From positions 1 to 25,192 of IMG/VR virus record IMGVR_UViG_3300009161_001944: DNA of 25,192 nt. One strand, given 5' to 3'. Positions 20,079 through 25,192 of the stretch are shown here, in pieces. Positions within the stretch are counted from its first letter, which is position 1. Each line of letters begins with the position of its first letter. This stretch comes from a virus. A program made the translations under genes and the position numbers. The notes beneath the pieces were generated by a model. It made no database searches. It had not been told where the DNA came from and worked only from the letters and a program-made list of their open reading frames with translations.

Positions 20079-20252
20079 TTAATTAGTGTCAGTAACTGAC
20101 ACTTTACCTTTGCTTTCAAGAAGGTCTTTGACAAACTTGATAGCTTTACTATCTTTGTCATAGACATATTCTTGATCTTCGTCTTCGTCAGTTCTAAGAG
20201 TAACAATTACGCCATTCTTGACTTTACGTATTTCTATACTTTCAAACAACAT
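20079..20252 (-). CDS. Small acidic protein, 57 aa
   Basis: The ATG at 20252 has AAAGG five bases upstream and is preferred over the in-frame ATG at 20309, which lies inside the upstream glycosyltransferase gene. The protein MLFESIEIRKVKNGVIVTLR then TDEDEDQEYVYDKDSKAIKF has a strand-turn-strand and a helix. This type is widespread in T4-like phages without known role. Confidence 0.65.
   Translation of the reverse strand: MLFESIEIRKVKNGVIVTLRTDEDEDQEYVYDKDSKAIKFVKDLLESKGKVSVTDTN
20085..20103. repeat. 19-bp dyad AGTGTCAGT-A-ACTGACACT
   Basis: A perfect 9-bp inverted repeat around one base, at the last codons (SVTDTN) of the 57-aa gene and 12 bases before the ATG of the 165-aa gene. As RNA it folds to an 8-bp stem with a 3-base loop. 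No T-run follows, so it is not a classical terminator; operator or translation control are options. Confidence 0.5.
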
Positions 20253-20265
20253 AGTTGCCTTTCTT

Positions 20266-20988
20266 TTATTTAGGAACTGACAAGTTATAGTTAAAATGGA
20301 AAATACCAATGTGTGCTACTTCTCTACTCAGTTCTTGATCACACCAAATTTCATATCCCGACTTTTGAGCTTGTTGGCAGAAGTAGATATCCTCACCAAT
20401 TTCAAGATTCAAATGTGGAACATATTCCTGTAGGTAGTGTGGTTGAGGAATTTTTTCGTAAACTTCACGTTTACATAAGACCATTCCATGTGGCAACACA
20501 TCAATCAGTTCCATTGCTGGACTGTTATCAGTAGTTTGGAATTCTCTAAATTGACCGCTACTTCCCATCATACCTGTAAAGTTGGGATTGGGAAAACGGC
20601 GTCTACGATAGTTAGCACCAACAATAGGTTTGTTACGTGCCAATAAACGCATGGGTGCATCAATAGGAAACTTCATATCACTATCAACCCACCAGACGTA
20701 ATCAAAGTCACTCTTCAAAAAGATGTCAACTAAGTTGCGACGTGCAATAGTAATAACACTACCAATGTTAAATGCACAATTGATCTTAATACCGTTGGCA
20801 ACAAGATTGGCACAAGACATTGCTAAATGTTGTGCAAATTCTGCATTGACCATTTCCATTGCTGGTACTGCTACCATAATACTTGGACGTTGACCAGCTG
20901 GCATTGGTTGCATTGGACTTGGAGCAGGCGCAGTTGGCTTTTGTCCCATCATAGGACGGGTGGGAATGTTTAGTTTTGTTTTTTTCAT
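20266..20988 (-). CDS. GT-A-fold glycosyltransferase
   Basis: A 240-aa protein. A proline-rich N-terminus (about 10-34, PTAPAPSPMQPMPAGQRP) precedes the catalytic domain beginning SIMVAVPAMEMVNAEFAQHL. YVWWVDSDMKFP (98-108) has the DxD motif at D102-D104, ANYRRRRFPNPNF resembles a donor/acceptor loop, and EIGEDIYFCQQAQKSGYEIW (196-215) holds the ED catalytic-type pair, with His226 near the C-terminus. It would transfer a sugar to an unknown acceptor; related phage enzymes are annotated simply as glycosyltransferases. AAGG is upstream of the ATG, with a late-type TGATAAATA box about 60 bases before the start. Confidence 0.85.
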   Translation of the reverse strand: MKKTKLNIPTRPMMGQKPTAPAPSPMQPMPAGQRPSIMVAVPAMEMVNAEFAQHLAMSCANLVANGIKINCAFNIGSVITIARRNLVDIFLKSDFDYVWWVDSDMKFPIDAPMRLLARNKPIVGANYRRRRFPNPNFTGMMGSSGQFREFQTTDNSPAMELIDVLPHGMVLCKREVYEKIPQPHYLQEYVPHLNLEIGEDIYFCQQAQKSGYEIWCDQELSREVAHIGIFHFNYNLSVPK

Positions 20989-21046
20989 TTTTACCTTATA
21001 GTTGTGTTATCTGGGTGCAAACTCTTGTTGTAGTTTATTATATAGG

Positions 21047-21076
21047 TATTTATCACAGCATCCAGTTTGATAAATA
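21047..21076. promoter_or_regulatory. Divergent pair of TGATAAATA late-type promoter boxes
   Basis: TATTTATCA (21047-21055) and TGATAAATA (21068-21076) are an inverted 9-bp repeat with 12 bases between. Read outwards, each is a T4-late-like GATAAATA box: the left for the glycosyltransferase at 20988 and the right for the HNH gene at 21112. Predicted starts are near 21040 and 21082. Confidence 0.55.
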
Positions 21077-21083
21077 ATATTTA

Positions 21084-21112
21084 AGTTTAGCATAGTTATA
21101 AGAGTAAGTCAA
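21084..21112 (-). promoter_or_regulatory. Possible sigma70-type promoter of the GT-A gene
   Basis: TTGACT (21112-21107) and TAAACT (21089-21084) are 17 bases apart on the minus strand; the -10 is weak (4 of 6). As with uvsE, its -35 box sits at the start codon of an opposing homing endonuclease gene. The similarity of layout raises confidence a little. Confidence 0.4.
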
Positions 21113-21717
21113 TGTTTTTAGATAACAAATACACCAAAGTTTATTACAGAATAATCAACCGTTCTCTTGAGCGTAATCACCTTAAAGAAAGGCACGACGG
21201 GTTTCAGACTCATCATATTATTCCACGCTGTTTTGGCGGAACTGATTCTGCCGATAATCTTGCAGTACTTACTTACAAAGAACATAGAGTTTGTCATCGT
21301 TTATTGATAGGAATGACAGCCGGAGCAAGCAAACATAAAATGATGTATGCCTATAAACTGTTTAACAAACATTACGATACTTCTCATCTACCTACTCCAC
21401 AAATTTATTCTACCCCTGAATCCTATATCAAAATGGTCAAGACACGCAAGCGTCAAGGCACATACAAAACTGGAAAGAATAATATTTTCTCCACTCCGGA
21501 AATTGTTGAACAAGTTCGCCAGCGTATGGTTGATAACAATCCTATGAAAGCATCCGAACAACGACAGCGTATGAGCCTACATAACAATAACCCCAATGTT
21601 TGTCCTATAGTAGTTGAAGGAATAACCTTTCCTACAATAGGAGCCGCATCTCGACATTTTAACACTACTCCATATCTTCTAAGAAAGCGATACACTTACC
21701 GCTTATTAGATTCCTGA
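21112..21717 (+). CDS. HNH homing endonuclease with NUMOD-type DNA-binding modules
   Basis: A 201-aa free-standing homing endonuclease. The HNH (beta-beta-alpha-metal) core is THHIIPRCFGGTDSADNLAV followed by LTYKEHRVCH (about 33-62). Near residues 125-150 a NUMOD3-like element (NIFSTPEIVEQVRQRMVDNN, PM) and at about 166-195 a NUMOD1-like helix-turn-helix (TFPTIGAASRHFNTTPYLLR) should bind the target DNA. It lies on the strand opposite to its neighbours, is preceded by a late-type box, and its last 22 bases overlap the 3' end of folE in convergent orientation. Its own RBS is weak (GAG). Confidence 0.92.
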   Translation: MFLDNKYTKVYYRIINRSLERNHLKERHDGFQTHHIIPRCFGGTDSADNLAVLTYKEHRVCHRLLIGMTAGASKHKMMYAYKLFNKHYDTSHLPTPQIYSTPESYIKMVKTRKRQGTYKTGKNNIFSTPEIVEQVRQRMVDNNPMKASEQRQRMSLHNNNPNVCPIVVEGITFPTIGAASRHFNTTPYLLRKRYTYRLLDS

Positions 21718-22409
21718 AGGCTCAATGTATCAAAAAACTCTTTCTTAGTGCCAGCATCTTTGTTGAAAGCACCTTTAAGTACTGTAGTAGTTGTTGAACT
21801 ATCGTGGGCCATTATTCCCCTGTTCTCACAGCACCCGTGGGTCATTCTTAAATAAACACCTACGTTTTCTGAGTCAGTTGCTTTGCTAATCTCGCGGGCA
21901 ATGTCGTTACAAAGTTCCTCCTGGAGAGTTCCTCTTCTGGCACACCACTGGGCGATTCGGGTATACTTAGATAAGCCAATAAGTTTATTGGCAGCAATAA
22001 TACCAATATAAGCCACGCCAGTGACAGGTTGGTGATGATGACTGCACATACTGCGCAGTTCACTGCGTACAACAAGCATACCTTCATAACGGTCCGCCGA
22101 ATCATTTGGGAACGCAGTTGCATCTGGTGCTGGTTCATATCTACCTGCCATAATTTCATTGTAGTACATTTTAGCCAACCGGCGAGCAGTACCTTTGCTG
22201 TTGGGGTCGTTCTCACGATCAATTAGCAGTGCATCTAGCACACCTTCGAACGCCGTTGTTGCTTCATTAATTAATGAGTCTTTTTCAACATCACTGACAT
22301 ATTCAGCAATATTGTCTCCGGCCCAAAAACGTTTATTGTCACGTTTAAGTTGGTCACGGATAACTTGGCTAAGTGGTCGGCCTTCTTCTCTATATTTTAG
22401 TTCACTCAT
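21696..22409 (-). CDS. folE: GTP cyclohydrolase I
   Basis: FolE converts GTP to 7,8-dihydroneopterin triphosphate, the entry to folate, biopterin and 7-deazaguanine pathways. The 237-aa protein has ELRSMCSHHHQPVTG (117-131) with zinc ligands Cys122 and His125, the IGLSKYTRIAQWCARR segment (144-159), and HGCCENRGI (191-199) with the third zinc cysteine, followed by ST. The N-terminus (about 1-45) is longer and variable. The QueD-like enzyme at 8106-8588 would use its product, so 7-deazaguanine synthesis is plausible. The last residues (LSLQESNKR) are coded in the region overlapped by the HNH gene. AGGA precedes the ATG. Confidence 0.95.
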   Translation of the reverse strand: MSELKYREEGRPLSQVIRDQLKRDNKRFWAGDNIAEYVSDVEKDSLINEATTAFEGVLDALLIDRENDPNSKGTARRLAKMYYNEIMAGRYEPAPDATAFPNDSADRYEGMLVVRSELRSMCSHHHQPVTGVAYIGIIAANKLIGLSKYTRIAQWCARRGTLQEELCNDIAREISKATDSENVGVYLRMTHGCCENRGIMAHDSSTTTTVLKGAFNKDAGTKKEFFDTLSLQESNKR

Positions 22410-22428
22410 TATTAATTTCCTATAGTAT

Positions 22429-22457
22429 ATAATACACTATTATTTAGGTTCTGTCAA
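22429..22457 (-). promoter_or_regulatory. Sigma70-type promoter of folE with overlapping late-type box
   Basis: TTGACA (22457-22452) and TATTAT (22434-22429) are 17 bases apart, overlapping the end of the ugd-like gene. CTAAATA (22447-22441), a phage late-type core, lies in the spacer and coincides with the last codons and stop of that gene. The sigma70 start near 22422 abuts the AGGA site (22421-22418). Confidence 0.6.
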
Positions 22458-23375
22458 CCTAAGGAAAGTATTTTTCTTAATTGCGGCGTCCAATACCATA
22501 GGAGTAATTCCCAAACTATCTGCATATTTGAGTAATGCTGAAGTGTCTTTTGGAAAACATGCTCCGCCAAATCCATAATGACCGTCGGGTCCGGGTACTT
22601 GCATATGACTATTACCAATTCGTTTATCCATTGTGATCATTGATGCAATGGTATCATAATCTAAATTAGCTGCGTCTGCGATTTGTTTTATTTCATTCAT
22701 AAAAACAACTTTGGTACTCATAAATGAATTGATAGCATACTTGGCTAGACTAGCTTCACCTATTGAACAGAAGCGAACTTGGTCGCCTAAACCAGTTTGA
22801 CCAAGACGAATAACACGTTCTGCTTCTTTTAAATATGCTTTAACACGGCCGCCAATAATACAAAATGTTCCACCTAGGTAATCTCTAGTGGCATTGGCCG
22901 CAGTTAAAAACTCTGGAGCATGTACTAAATTTGGATATTGTTCATTTAATCGTTCATACACATCGGGTGGCGCGGTACATTTGCTGATGATGACGCCATC
23001 ATAATTAATTTGGCTCAGCTTACTTAATACATCTTCTAATATACTAGTATCGCAACTGCCATCTGCATTTTGCGGACTAGGAACGCAAATAAAAACCCCG
23101 TCGCATTTTTTAATGTCTGAATAAGAATCTTTACCTCGAGTTGTATCTTGATCAATTAACACAAGATTACTAGCATCTGCCATTGCACCCTTAATAGCAT
23201 TACCTACAAATCCTAGACCAATAATCCCAACAGTATCCTGATAAATCTCAAACGGACTGAAACTAAGTGAGGCACCACCAATTGTACCTGGCATTTTTAT
23301 ACTAGGTGATAGTTTTCCTATATTTGTTAACTGTGAAATTTGTGCAGTGGTCAACGCACTGATTGGACTACTCAT
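22440..23375 (-). CDS. UDP-glucose/GDP-mannose dehydrogenase-like enzyme, short form with N-terminal extension
   Basis: A 311-aa NAD-dependent nucleotide-sugar dehydrogenase. A 47-residue extension (MSSPISALTTAQISQLTNIG ...) precedes the Rossmann motif VGIIGLGFVGNA (49-60). CVPSPQ (97-102), HAPEFL (152-157), AKYAINSF with Lys212, and GFGGACFPKD with catalytic Cys273 are conserved. UDP-glucose would be oxidised to UDP-glucuronate, the substrate of the UXS-like enzyme at 5072-6007. The chain ends about 38 residues after the catalytic cysteine, so the usual C-terminal UDP-binding domain is absent. AAAGG precedes the ATG at 23375, so the extension appears to be translated. UDP-glucose is the likeliest substrate, others are possible. 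Confidence 0.85.
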   Translation of the reverse strand: MSSPISALTTAQISQLTNIGKLSPSIKMPGTIGGASLSFSPFEIYQDTVGIIGLGFVGNAIKGAMADASNLVLIDQDTTRGKDSYSDIKKCDGVFICVPSPQNADGSCDTSILEDVLSKLSQINYDGVIISKCTAPPDVYERLNEQYPNLVHAPEFLTAANATRDYLGGTFCIIGGRVKAYLKEAERVIRLGQTGLGDQVRFCSIGEASLAKYAINSFMSTKVVFMNEIKQIADAANLDYDTIASMITMDKRIGNSHMQVPGPDGHYGFGGACFPKDTSALLKYADSLGITPMVLDAAIKKNTFLRLTEPK

Positions 23376-23407
23376 TATTGGCCTTTATTAAACTGTATTG
23401 TTTTTAT

Positions 23408-23422
23408 TCACGGTACGTGAAC
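23408..23422. repeat. Small inverted repeat in ugd leader
   Basis: TTCACG and CGTGAA flank a three-base loop, forming a short hairpin in the leader between the ugd promoter and its ATG at 23375. There is no U-run after it on the minus strand, so a regulatory or RNA-stabilising role is possible. Confidence 0.35.
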
Positions 23423-23444
23423 ATATTATATGTTATGAAAAACT

Positions 23445-23473
23445 ATAATAACACAATACTATTTAAAGGTCAA
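23445..23473 (-). promoter_or_regulatory. Sigma70-type promoter of the ugd-like gene
   Basis: TTGACC (23473-23468), which overlaps the stop codon of the peptidase gene, and TATTAT (23450-23445) are 17 bases apart. The start would be near 23438, giving a leader of about 63 bases. The spacer includes TTAAATAG. Confidence 0.55.
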
Positions 23474-24186
23474 TGGCATATCCAGTCGCGACTCTTGAAA
23501 GGCTTTCCATCTTCTGCTCGGGGGATATATCGAATTACCTTTTTCTTCAATCTTTTGATAATTTCATGTTTATGGTCATGTCCAAATGCCTTAAGGTACA
23601 TTTTCCAACTGCCACCATATTGCCTACTATTCTTCAAATCAAGGTTTAAATGTTTACTTACAAATTTATGATTACCTTTGTATTTTTCCAAAAGTTCACA
23701 GGCAATGTTAAACCCATACGCATCTATTTCATCAGTACCGCCTAAATATTCTTGTTCTTCACGAAGTCTGCTAGATGCTGCCGTACTGGAATAATTAGGT
23801 AACGATTTGAATCCTCGACGACGATATTGTCTCATATGGATTATTTCGTGTAGTAACGTATCAGCAATAGTAGAACAAATACTTTTGAATCTTCGTTTAG
23901 ATATTTTTAGATCGTCGTAAACGGGATGATAGACAAATGTTATTTCTATACATTTTTTATCATTTTCATCATAATCACTATAATAGGCGCCGCCTACAAA
24001 CGTAATATGATTTTTGATTTTTTCATCCCAACTTATGGAAGTTTTAACGGGATAATTTCTTTTGAGATAGTTAGTGACAGTTTTGTGGAATTCGTAAGCT
24101 GATATTGTTTTATCAGTAAGGCGTGGTGCAAGCACGTATAGACCTTCTATAATTTTGGCACGTTCTAAATTACTCCAATCGAACAT
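23470..24186 (-). CDS. Zinc metallopeptidase-like protein (HExxH)
   Basis: The ATG at 24186 is preferred (238 aa, MFDWSNLERAKII) because AAGGAAATTCT lies just upstream; an in-frame ATG at 24204 precedes that site. TLLHEIIHMRQYRRRG has the zinc HExxH at His113, Glu114, His117; a third ligand may be Glu153 in GGTDEIDAYGFNIA. This arrangement fits phage zinc peptidases of gluzincin or SprT-like type. The C-terminus is basic (IIKRLKKKVIRYIPRAEDGK), which may mean nucleic-acid association. No signal peptide, so it acts in the host cytoplasm. Target unknown. Confidence 0.78.
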   Translation of the reverse strand: MFDWSNLERAKIIEGLYVLAPRLTDKTISAYEFHKTVTNYLKRNYPVKTSISWDEKIKNHITFVGGAYYSDYDENDKKCIEITFVYHPVYDDLKISKRRFKSICSTIADTLLHEIIHMRQYRRRGFKSLPNYSSTAASSRLREEQEYLGGTDEIDAYGFNIACELLEKYKGNHKFVSKHLNLDLKNSRQYGGSWKMYLKAFGHDHKHEIIKRLKKKVIRYIPRAEDGKPFKSRDWICH

Positions 24187-24207
24187 AGAATTTCCTTGTA
24201 ACATTAA

Positions 24208-24218
24208 TATTTATTATA
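24208..24218 (-). promoter_or_regulatory. Late-type ATAAATA box overlapping TATAAT before the peptidase gene
   Basis: The minus strand reads TATAATAAATA (24218-24208): a TATAAT followed by an ATAAATA core, about 22 bases before the ATG at 24186. The matching -35 (TAGAAT) is poor, so the late-type reading is preferred. Confidence 0.4.
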
Positions 24219-24238
24219 TCAGATGCTACTATGAAATT

Positions 24239-24622
24239 CTATTTCCAATCGTCTATATAACGTCCTAAATCTTTAATTTTTTCATTCTGCTGTTCTATTT
24301 TAGTAGCAGCTTCTTCCAACAAATCAGCAATTCTGTCAGTTTTTCCCTCTTCTACGCTTTTACGAGTGGGAATTTGCCTGCGTATTTCTGCCCTTTTACG
24401 TAATCTAAATACTAGACTTTGTTCACTTACGGGTAAATGACTTTCGTCTTTCATGTTAGCTAGTTTATCTGCAACAGTAACCATTATTTCATTTGCCATA
24501 TGTTCCTCAAAACGGTCAAATTCTTCGTGCAATTCGGGCGGCCTTATCTCCACTGGCCCACAGGCATGTGCCCAGTCGCCTGTACCGTTGTCGCTGTATC
24601 CACATTTGTCACACTTTATCAT
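24239..24622 (-). CDS. Hypothetical protein with N-terminal zinc-site-like motif, 127 aa
   Basis: MIKCDKCGYSDNGTGDWAHA CxxC-type start with a later AHACG may bind zinc. The rest is charged and helical, with a coiled-coil C-terminus (LLEEAATKIEQQNEKIKDLG). No family recognised. It overlaps the 58-aa gene upstream by 14 bases. Confidence 0.65.
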   Translation of the reverse strand: MIKCDKCGYSDNGTGDWAHACGPVEIRPPELHEEFDRFEEHMANEIMVTVADKLANMKDESHLPVSEQSLVFRLRKRAEIRRQIPTRKSVEEGKTDRIADLLEEAATKIEQQNEKIKDLGRYIDDWK

Positions 24623-24785
24623 TTTTCATCTCCAACAGCAATTGTTTAAACTCTGACATATGTGCTAGTTGAATGTTATGTAGATACACATACAGTTTGG
24701 TATCCGCTGGCCAGTCTTTTACTCGTTCAACAAATGCGGGATTAACCTGTATCTCAAGGAAATCAACATAGTCTTCCAGCGTCAT
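24609..24785 (-). CDS. Small phage protein, 58 aa
   Basis: From the ATG at 24785 (overlapping the upstream stop as ATGA) the frame gives MTLEDYVDFLEIQVNPAFVE, RVKDWPADTKLYVYLHNIQL and a helical end, 58 aa. The pattern is of a compact alpha/beta protein. Its 3' end overlaps the 127-aa gene. Function unknown. Confidence 0.65.
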   Translation of the reverse strand: MTLEDYVDFLEIQVNPAFVERVKDWPADTKLYVYLHNIQLAHMSEFKQLLLEMKNDKV

Positions 24786-24970
24786 TTAATTTGACCTTCT
24801 GCAATCATTGTTTCAAATGTATCCCACAATTGTTTAAATTTAAATTCATAAACACATGCCAAACTAGTCATGTCTACTGTTTTGGCGCCTTGAGATTCCA
24901 TCATAGGAATGTCATTGGTAATTTTCCAGCAATCTAAAATCTGTTGTTCTAAATCAAATCTATCAGTCAT
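24782..24970 (-). CDS. Small phage protein, 62 aa
   Basis: The start at 24970 (MTDRFDLEQQILDCWKITND) has GGAG seven bases upstream; an in-frame ATG at 24982 is inside that region. The rest contains TVDMTSLACVYEFKFKQLWD, a helical segment. Proteins starting with this FDLEQQI-CW pattern are very common in T4-like phages, with no assigned function. Confidence 0.75.
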   Translation of the reverse strand: MTDRFDLEQQILDCWKITNDIPMMESQGAKTVDMTSLACVYEFKFKQLWDTFETMIAEGQIK

Positions 24971-25192
24971 TTTTATCTCCAAAATGTTCTTTAATCTCGT
25001 CCCTAATTTCTTTCAACGCATCATAAGTCCATTCGCAGGCCATTTCACCTGCGGCACTATTGCCAACAGGAATACGATATGTTTCAATCTTATCAATACA
25101 TTCCCTCACAATCAACTCGGCGAACTTTTCAGGGTTCTGTTTAATAACCAGCATAGGATTGCCAGCGTGGTCCTTACCCGTCTCACGGATTA
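24963..25192 (-). CDS. Phage protein of the NPEKFAELIVRE type, N-terminus cut by window edge
   Basis: The frame remains open to the right edge through IRETGKDHAGNPMLVIKQNP, so the internal ATG at 25154 is not the start. The visible part includes EKFAELIVRECIDKIETYRI, PVGNSAAGEMACEWTYDALK and EIRDEIKEHFG, a pattern found again and again in T4-like and other large phages; function unknown. The stop overlaps the next gene by eight bases. Confidence 0.75.
   Translation of the reverse strand, partial: IRETGKDHAGNPMLVIKQNPEKFAELIVRECIDKIETYRIPVGNSAAGEMACEWTYDALKEIRDEIKEHFGDKND

Noticed and set aside
20267-20273. CTAAATA at the end of the GT-A gene as a late promoter for the 57-aa gene
   Set aside because: It is explained by the final codons and stop of the glycosyltransferase gene and would leave a leader of only about nine bases that cuts into the ribosome-binding site.
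1-25192. tRNA genes, CRISPR arrays, insertion sequences or stop-codon reassignment
   Set aside because: No gap is large enough or has a cloverleaf pattern, no regularly spaced repeats or transposase genes are seen, and TAA, TAG and TGA all end convincing genes.

Overview
The window looks like an accessory stretch of a large tailed-phage (myovirus-like, T4-related lifestyle) genome infecting an AT-rich Gram-negative bacterium. Supporting this: almost every gene is on the minus strand in tightly overlapping runs (ATGA and ATGATTGA junctions), there are many small proteins of phage type, two free-standing homing endonucleases on the opposite strand, two MazG-like NTP pyrophosphatases, UvdE, ClpP, FolE and a QueD homologue, plus several glycosyltransferases and 2OG-Fe(II) oxygenases. 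No virion, replisome, tRNA, CRISPR or transposon gene is visible. The host range and phage taxonomy are inference; the Gram-negative suggestion rests on the lipobox, consensus sigma70 boxes and perfect TTATCCACA DnaA boxes.

Layout, left to right: (1) 1-2764, a glycosyltransferase cut by the window edge and a 765-aa fusion of two glycosyltransferase domains, a helical middle and a C-terminal 2OG-oxygenase-like domain. (2) 2820-4694, UvdE repair endonuclease with a consensus sigma70 promoter, back to back with a plus-strand GIY-YIG homing endonuclease. (3) 4691-7375, small proteins and a nucleotide-sugar cluster (UDP-xylose-synthase-like, cytidylyltransferase, RmlC-like epimerase), MazG, and a small membrane protein without an ATG. 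(4) 7524-8588, a 2OG oxygenase and QueD-like enzyme. (5) 8665-11048, a membrane/proteolysis group: SPFH-domain lipoprotein, ClpP and three tiny hydrophobic proteins. (6) 11045-14338, a run of hypothetical phage proteins ending at a 403-aa protein, upstream of which lies a non-coding segment with two perfect DnaA boxes and AGCCCC repeats. (7) 14546-20988, more small phage proteins, a second MazG-like enzyme, a GT4 and a GT-A glycosyltransferase. (8) 21112-22409, a plus-strand HNH homing endonuclease and FolE. (9) 22440-25192, a short UDP-glucose-dehydrogenase-like enzyme, a zinc peptidase and small proteins running off the right edge.

How the parts may work together: Ugd plus the UXS-like enzyme could give UDP-glucuronate and UDP-xylose; together with the RmlC-like epimerase, the cytidylyltransferase and four glycosyltransferase genes this suggests the phage makes and attaches its own sugars (to virion, DNA or host surface; the target is not visible). 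FolE and QueD are two early steps toward 7-deazaguanine. The MazG-like enzymes and ClpP probably adjust host nucleotide signalling and proteostasis.

Regulation is unusually readable. At least seven minus-strand units begin with TTGAC[A/T/C]-17-TAtaaT-like sigma70 promoters, always with 17-bp spacing, often overlapping the preceding stop codon. T4-late-like ATAAATA boxes precede both homing endonucleases. Several leaders contain inverted repeats whose 3' arm holds or abuts the Shine-Dalgarno sequence and whose loop holds a promoter element, recalling T4 genes e, soc and 49. There is no gene-free stretch longer than 300 bases; the longest is 14339-14545 (207 bases), described below.
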